64,000 nt of DNA, taken from the NCBI GenBank assembly GCA_037501455.1, contig CM074865.1:32470501-32534500 (forward strand). The letters run 5' to 3'. A program made the position numbers and the translations under genes. This DNA comes from Lantana camara (lineage: Eukaryota > Streptophyta > Magnoliopsida > Lamiales > Verbenaceae). Each line of letters starts with the position of its first letter. Position 1 is the first letter of the stretch. The notes below the pieces were generated by a model. That model saw only the letters and a program-made list of their open reading frames with translations, was not told where the DNA came from and made no database searches. This document shows, one piece after another, positions 59,601-64,000 of this stretch.

Positions 59601-60452
59601 CTGTTTCGGTGGAGCATTCTGCTGCTGACGCTGTGGTGTTACCATTGGCCTCTTTCCAGTTCCTTGGGGAAAAGATCCGGAAGGTCGCTTATTACCTTGA
59701 TAAGGCTTAGGGTTAGAAGGTCCTTGACGGGCAGTAGTTATCTTGATCTCCTTGTGTGCAGCTTCAACCCTTAGCGCTCTATCAACAGCCTGGTTGTAGG
59801 TCTCAATAACCAAAGAAGCAAGTGCCAATCGAAGTTCGGGCTTCAGTCCATCGATAAACCTCTTTGTCTTGCGACGCTCATCATTCAGAATATGAGGCGC
59901 ATACTTGATCAGCCTCACAAACCTAGCCTCATACTCCATCACATTCATAGTTCCCTGAACCAGACTCATAAACTTAGCCTCTCGTGCATCACGAGTCACT
60001 TGAGGCGTATACTTCTGCTGAAACTCTCTGATAAACTCATCCCAACTTCCTTCAACGTTGTTCTCAATCCACATATGCTGAACGTGCTTCCACCAATTGT
60101 ATGCAGCTCCTTCCATAAGAAAAGTAGCATACCGAACTCGTTCACGATCCTCTGGGTAGATCTCCATAGCCTCGAAAATCTTCTCAAGACTAGTAATCCA
60201 ATTCTCAGCCTTTATGTCGTTCGGTTCTCCATAGAACTTAGGCGGATTCATCCTCAGAAACTTCTCCAATGACCTTTCATTAGGAGGGTTATCTCTCGGT
60301 GCACAAGCCCTCATAAATTGTCGTAGCACATCCCTTAATTCCGGAGTTCTTTCTCTTTCAGGGGGTGGCGTGACATCTCTTTGGGGCGGCGTGACATCTC
60401 TTTGGGGTGGCAGTGGTGGTACACGATTCCGGGGTGCTCTTCTCGGTGGCAT
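56616..60452 (-). pseudogene. Chromovirus H gag-pol with deleted reverse transcriptase
   Basis: The start is [10 protein letters not shown] at 60452; an in-frame extension to 60530 has no gag-like features. Order on the minus strand: gag ([25 protein letters not shown]), a Gln/Pro-rich linker, zinc knuckle [14 protein letters not shown], a second knuckle ending in Phe instead of Cys, protease [11 protein letters not shown] (DPG where the family has D-S/T-G), RNase H (YTDAS, HDLELAA, TDHKSL), integrase with HHCC finger and D, D, E ([21 protein letters not shown]), GPY/F module (RYVGPYEIL), chromodomain (VKVLWKGHGTEEATWE). Between [12 protein letters not shown] and [14 protein letters not shown], near 58720, almost all of the reverse transcriptase with its catalytic motif is missing, in frame. 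TAG at 57078-57080 interrupts the integrase C-terminus; TAG at 56616-56618 is followed by open frame. The chromodomain points to the Tekay/Del-like group. Confidence 0.93.
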
Positions 60453-61281
60453 GTTGTTACTGAATTCACAAGCATTCAGATACATATATTCGATGCATGA
60501 CATATAATGATTCACAGAATCCGTAACCACGTATTCACATTCTCACGTAGTCACATATAAGTATGAGAACAACACGTTCCCATAACAACATGTCAGCAAA
60601 GATTCAAGATCTCCAAACATATCATATAATCAGAAACAATTGTCAGACAACATGTAAACGAGAACAGAAGCTTGGGTAACATATCAACATATCAGAAACA
60701 TATATAACATATCCCAAAACATGATCATCATGTAAACGGGAACAGAACGTGTACTGTCATATCAACAAGAACTGTAACATGATCAGAAGCATGATCAACA
60801 TATCCAGAAGCGTATCCAACATATCAAGAATAATAGCATGCTAACAATAAATGAAATGGCATGATCCTATCAACGGTCCTAATGGTATCTTGAAGCAACT
60901 CTAAGACTCATGCAATGACAGTTATGGAAAGCAGTAAACAGATATCCAACATAAAGCCGAAAGTGTTATAACTGTGCAAGGTTTGGTAAAATTTACTACA
61001 GGCCACATGTTAACAGTATTAATTCAAAATGGGGAGGACCCAATACTATCGAGTTGACTCCCTTACAGGCCTTACCAATCCGTCCAACCCTGCTGAAAAT
61101 AACCTAGTAGGTACCAAGTCATCTGAACCGTCATCCGTGGTGCCAAAAGTCGGGGACCATCTACCAGAGCTATACATCCCCTCATCCAAAAGTCAGTCCT
61201 GAACTGTCCCGGCTATACGTCCGCCATCCATAGATAGATATATATGCATCAGTACTATATACAGAAATCTCCCATCAACAA
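60453..61281 (-). other. Spacer between extra ORF and gag in element H
   Basis: AT-rich, no ORF of note. GTGAATTCAG|TAACAACATG just upstream of the gag ATG (sense strand, about 60453-60470) could serve as a splice acceptor, but this is speculative. Confidence 0.5.
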
Positions 61282-61962
61282 TCAACCCTGATAACTGTGG
61301 TCCAAAGAACCCCTGGTGGTGTCATCAGAAACGGCAACGACCTCACCCTGTCCGTGTCCTGCTGGATCATCTCCGCCATCATCATCATCATCAGATCCTC
61401 CATCGTCTCCATCAGACTGCTCCTGCATAGGCTCGGGCTCCAGAGAGGCCTGACTGACATCCTGACCCTCGACCTCCTCAACTGCCTGTTCATCGGATAA
61501 GTGATAGGTATCATACAGGCGAGCTCTCACACGGGCACGGTAGTGCTGGTGATGCTCCATAGAGGTGTCGCGATCAATAGTCATCTGCATAAGATCTGCC
61601 TCCAGCTCAGCAATACGAGCAGCCCTCTGATCAGCAATATGAGTCATCTCTGCAGCATGCTCACGAGCGATGTCCCTGTCAATCTGGTACTGCAGTGACT
61701 GATCCTGATAGCGTAGAGACTCCAACCTGACCTCACGGGTCCTCGGATACTCCTGAAAGTAACCATCTCTCTCAGACTCGAGATAGTGCACAACTCTGTT
61801 AGGATAGGAATACCCAGGTCTGCCACTGTTCCTAGACCTACGCCAAGTGTAGAAACGAGTGCCTCCACGGCGAGAAACTGCCACAGTACGCGGGGCCTCA
61901 AACTGCTCAAAGAAAGCCTCATCCATCTGCTGATTAGGATCCTGGTGTGGCTGAACTGCCAT
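61282..61962 (-). CDS. Extra ORF upstream of gag in element H, function unknown
   Basis: 226 codons from MAVQPHQDPN (61962) to TGA at 61282; an upstream in-frame ATG at 62097 would add 45 hydrophobic residues with no obvious sense. Sequence features: an Arg-rich, aromatic segment near residues 33-55 (SRRGGTRFYTWRRSR), a long heptad-like helical region around residues 75-165 (RDIAREHAAEMTHIADQRAARIAELEADL split over it) that should form a coiled coil, and an extremely acidic Gly/Asp run near residues 190-205. It has no zinc knuckle or polymerase motif and is not gag. It lies in sense orientation between primer site and gag, so it would be the first ORF on the genomic RNA. Additional ORFs in this position are known from Ogre-type elements; whether this one is related is unknown. 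Confidence 0.7.
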   Translation of the reverse strand: MAVQPHQDPNQQMDEAFFEQFEAPRTVAVSRRGGTRFYTWRRSRNSGRPGYSYPNRVVHYLESERDGYFQEYPRTREVRLESLRYQDQSLQYQIDRDIAREHAAEMTHIADQRAARIAELEADLMQMTIDRDTSMEHHQHYRARVRARLYDTYHLSDEQAVEEVEGQDVSQASLEPEPMQEQSDGDDGGSDDDDDGGDDPAGHGQGEVVAVSDDTTRGSLDHSYQG

Positions 61963-62129
61963 AGCTATACAGAAGATACCACAGATATGAAATCCAGATA
62001 ACAGAACCATGCAATCCCCAAATATCCTGTCTCGATGCAATATGAGAATGATCCTGGATGCAATGCGTGAACAGTCCATGATGCAACATGAGAGCAATCT
62101 AGGTTAAGTCTCTTCTTACTTAACCCGAT

Positions 62130-62141
62130 GCTCTGATACCA
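62130..62141 (-). other. Primer binding site of chromovirus H
   Basis: The minus strand reads TGGTATCAGAGC, matching initiator tRNA-Met, 8 nt inside the LTR at 62150. Confidence 0.92.
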
Positions 62142-62149
62142 CCTCAGGC

Positions 62150-64000
62150 TGTAACGCCCCCACCCGTACCAGAACAAGAGGAGAGCGGCGTCTCAACCCC
62201 CGCACTGAAGCACCTCTCAAGTAATGGTGTGAGCCATCACTCAAGAAATACTCCAGCGAACGGCTGTCTATCAGAACTATACATGTACAACGATGTGGCT
62301 ATGCAGCGGAAAATCAGAGTATTTTAAAACTTTTCAAAACATGTGCGTGATGGCATGTAACAAGCAAGAACATATTGATCGTGTAAGAGAGACTCGGCAT
62401 ATCAGAACATATAACAGATTCACATATAAGTACCGATATAGCAGAGTTCAATGTATCGGTAACAGAGTAGCAGAAAGAGTATAACAAAGATACTCAAGTA
62501 TTCAGAAACATATACAGAAGTATAAAGTGATGCAGCCATAAAACATATGCAGGACACAAAAGGAAGTAATACTAAGTCCTGACAGAAACAAAAATGACAA
62601 TCTAGAGCTTCAAGATACCTCTAGACTGCGGCTGCAAGACCTGAAACCACGAGGCAAGAAAACGGGAGAGGTATTAGTCAAAAGGACTAAGTGAGGGAAT
62701 ACTTTAAAGAAAGTACTGAATTAAAGAACTTGGAAGTAAAGTTCGAAATGTTAAATGCAATGCTTTAAAGAAGAACTCGAAACAAGTTCGGTTGATAAAA
62801 CTCTTTGAATGCGATGCTGTCAAAGAATGCACGTTAAAAACATTTTCATGAATGCTATCACACGCGCACACATATGTTGTTGATGGTTCATAGTTCTTTC
62901 ATAAAACGGGATAAGGGTAAAGTGAACTTTTCCAGATATGAACCATCCTTTATGAAACAGAATTTTGCCCGCAAGCTAGGCTCCTCCATCCTTACTCCAG
63001 AAAACATGATTTGGTTGAGCATCAGACCAGGATCAACAATAATTCCACGTATAGTAGAGTATCGGACCAAGATCAACAATAACCCCACATAAAGTAGAGC
63101 ATTGGACCAAGGTCAACAACACCTCCGCACACAGTAGACTATTGGACCAAGGTCAACAACAACTCATACCAACACATACAAACATGCACCATCCTCCACC
63201 GGTTGTCACTTCGGGTAGCTAGCCCTAGGCGACCTGTAAACATGTAATGGGAACAGATTTGCTGTCCGTTCCCAGACAGATTGTCCTGACTTAACAAACC
63301 TCCTGTTAAAAGTCGGTGTCAATTGTCTAAGTGTGGCGGCCGGTATTGGTGATGTCGTTGGCGCTCACCTCCCGAGCATCACCTCCACACATAACCGCCG
63401 GGCCCAAACTGTAAACTGTATGCTTGCATTTAAGATTAGCAGTGACCAGAGTATCACTCCAGTATGCTAACTATAACATGTGAAACTGTAACTGTAACAT
63501 ATGATGCTGTCTGTAAAACATATGATTCTGTCTGAAAACATGTGATTCTGTCTGTAAAACATGTGCAACTGTACTTTGAAAACATATGCAAAACATGTAA
63601 CTGTCTTTGAACAAGAATGCAGAACTTTGGAAAACATGTACTGTTGATCAAGGTATACTATTAAAGTATGAATGATCCTTTCAAGAGAATGTCCCGATAA
63701 AAGGGATACTTCAAAACAAGGTTTAGCTTTGAATTTCAAAACATATGATACGATAGTATAATCGTGGTTCCAGTTGGAAAACATTTATAACTTCACCTCA
63801 CCTAACAGTAACAAAGGTAGGTAGACAGATTAAGCGGTGCCCTGGGGATCCCAGTGCTCAAGTTTAACTCCTGTAGGTGGTGTACTAGAGTGAGCTTAAG
63901 AACTAAGACCCACTACTAACCAAGATGCATATGAAATACATGAAACAATGAACAAGGAACATGTAAAGAACATGTAACACAAGAGAGTAATACCATTTAA
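62150..64000 (-). repeat. 5' LTR of chromovirus H (runs off the window)
   Basis: It starts TGTAACGCCCCC and matches 52408-54258 with a constant offset of 9742 and no indels. I count eight substitutions in 1851 bp, near left-copy positions 52415, 52733, 53123, 53277, 53928, 53951, 54118 and 54197. The remaining ~2.3 kb with the promoter lies beyond the window end. Confidence 0.95.

Noticed and set aside
59144..60272. Long ORFs on the plus strand and in other minus frames within gag
   Set aside because: They are shadows of the gag-pol frame, which carries clear domain motifs.

Overview
This window is plant heterochromatin. It is 64 kb of nested, mostly dead transposable elements with no recognisable intact host gene. 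The evidence for a plant is LTR retrotransposons of plant chromovirus and copia type with initiator-tRNA-Met primer sites, a CACTA transposon whose transposase fragment carries the plant-type transposase-associated domain, and a GRF zinc-finger pseudogene of plant type. I cannot name the species; a dicot with a large genome is a guess. The only host-derived strata I can argue for are 30397-31199 and 51176-52407. These were contiguous before later insertions and hold the broken GRF pseudogene.

Layout. 1-9073: a decayed Ty1/copia element (copia 1), cut by a chromovirus LTR on its left and by a 3.56 kb solo LTR (A; target duplication ATAAA), followed by an inverted, truncated copia LTR. 9074-19176: pieces of chromovirus LTRs (I, B, F), with solo LTR E (duplication GAAAC) nested in B. 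19182-30396: a large non-coding retrotransposon (G) with degenerate LTRs and primer site, its left LTR split by solo LTR C. 31200-51170: a three-level nest: solo LTR D (duplication ATGGA) contains a whole but broken copia element (copia 2; duplication ATTCC), whose 5' LTR contains a 6.8 kb CACTA element (duplication TGT). 52408-64000: a young chromovirus (H) on the minus strand. It has a full 3' LTR, a polypurine tract, gag-pol with GPY/F module and chromodomain, an extra upstream ORF, a primer site and most of the 5' LTR. Its LTRs differ at 8 of 1851 compared positions, yet its polymerase is disabled: an in-frame loss of nearly the whole reverse transcriptase, a mutated protease site and a nonsense codon.

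Most interesting signal. The long (3-4 kb) chromovirus LTRs belong to families that share little overall sequence, yet they share one scaffold: (1) a possible first exon ending in a splice donor; (2) a candidate intron holding clusters of short family-specific near-palindromes, often spaced 31-33 bp; (3) a 64-78 bp segment between a splice acceptor and a G|GTGAGG-type donor, seen in eight LTRs; (4) a second acceptor followed by CTAGGCGG, with its complement about 260-350 nt downstream; (5) a block like AGTGCGGGGGATGTGG lying 22-24 bp from the LTR 3' terminus in seven LTRs; and (6) TGACGTCA 32-33 bp from the 5' terminus in three. This looks like a conserved spliced, structured leader inside the LTR. 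It is read by eye and needs RNA data.

Decay is dominated by changes of C:G to T:A, as expected of methylated DNA. Four solo LTRs against one near-complete element indicate frequent LTR-LTR recombination.
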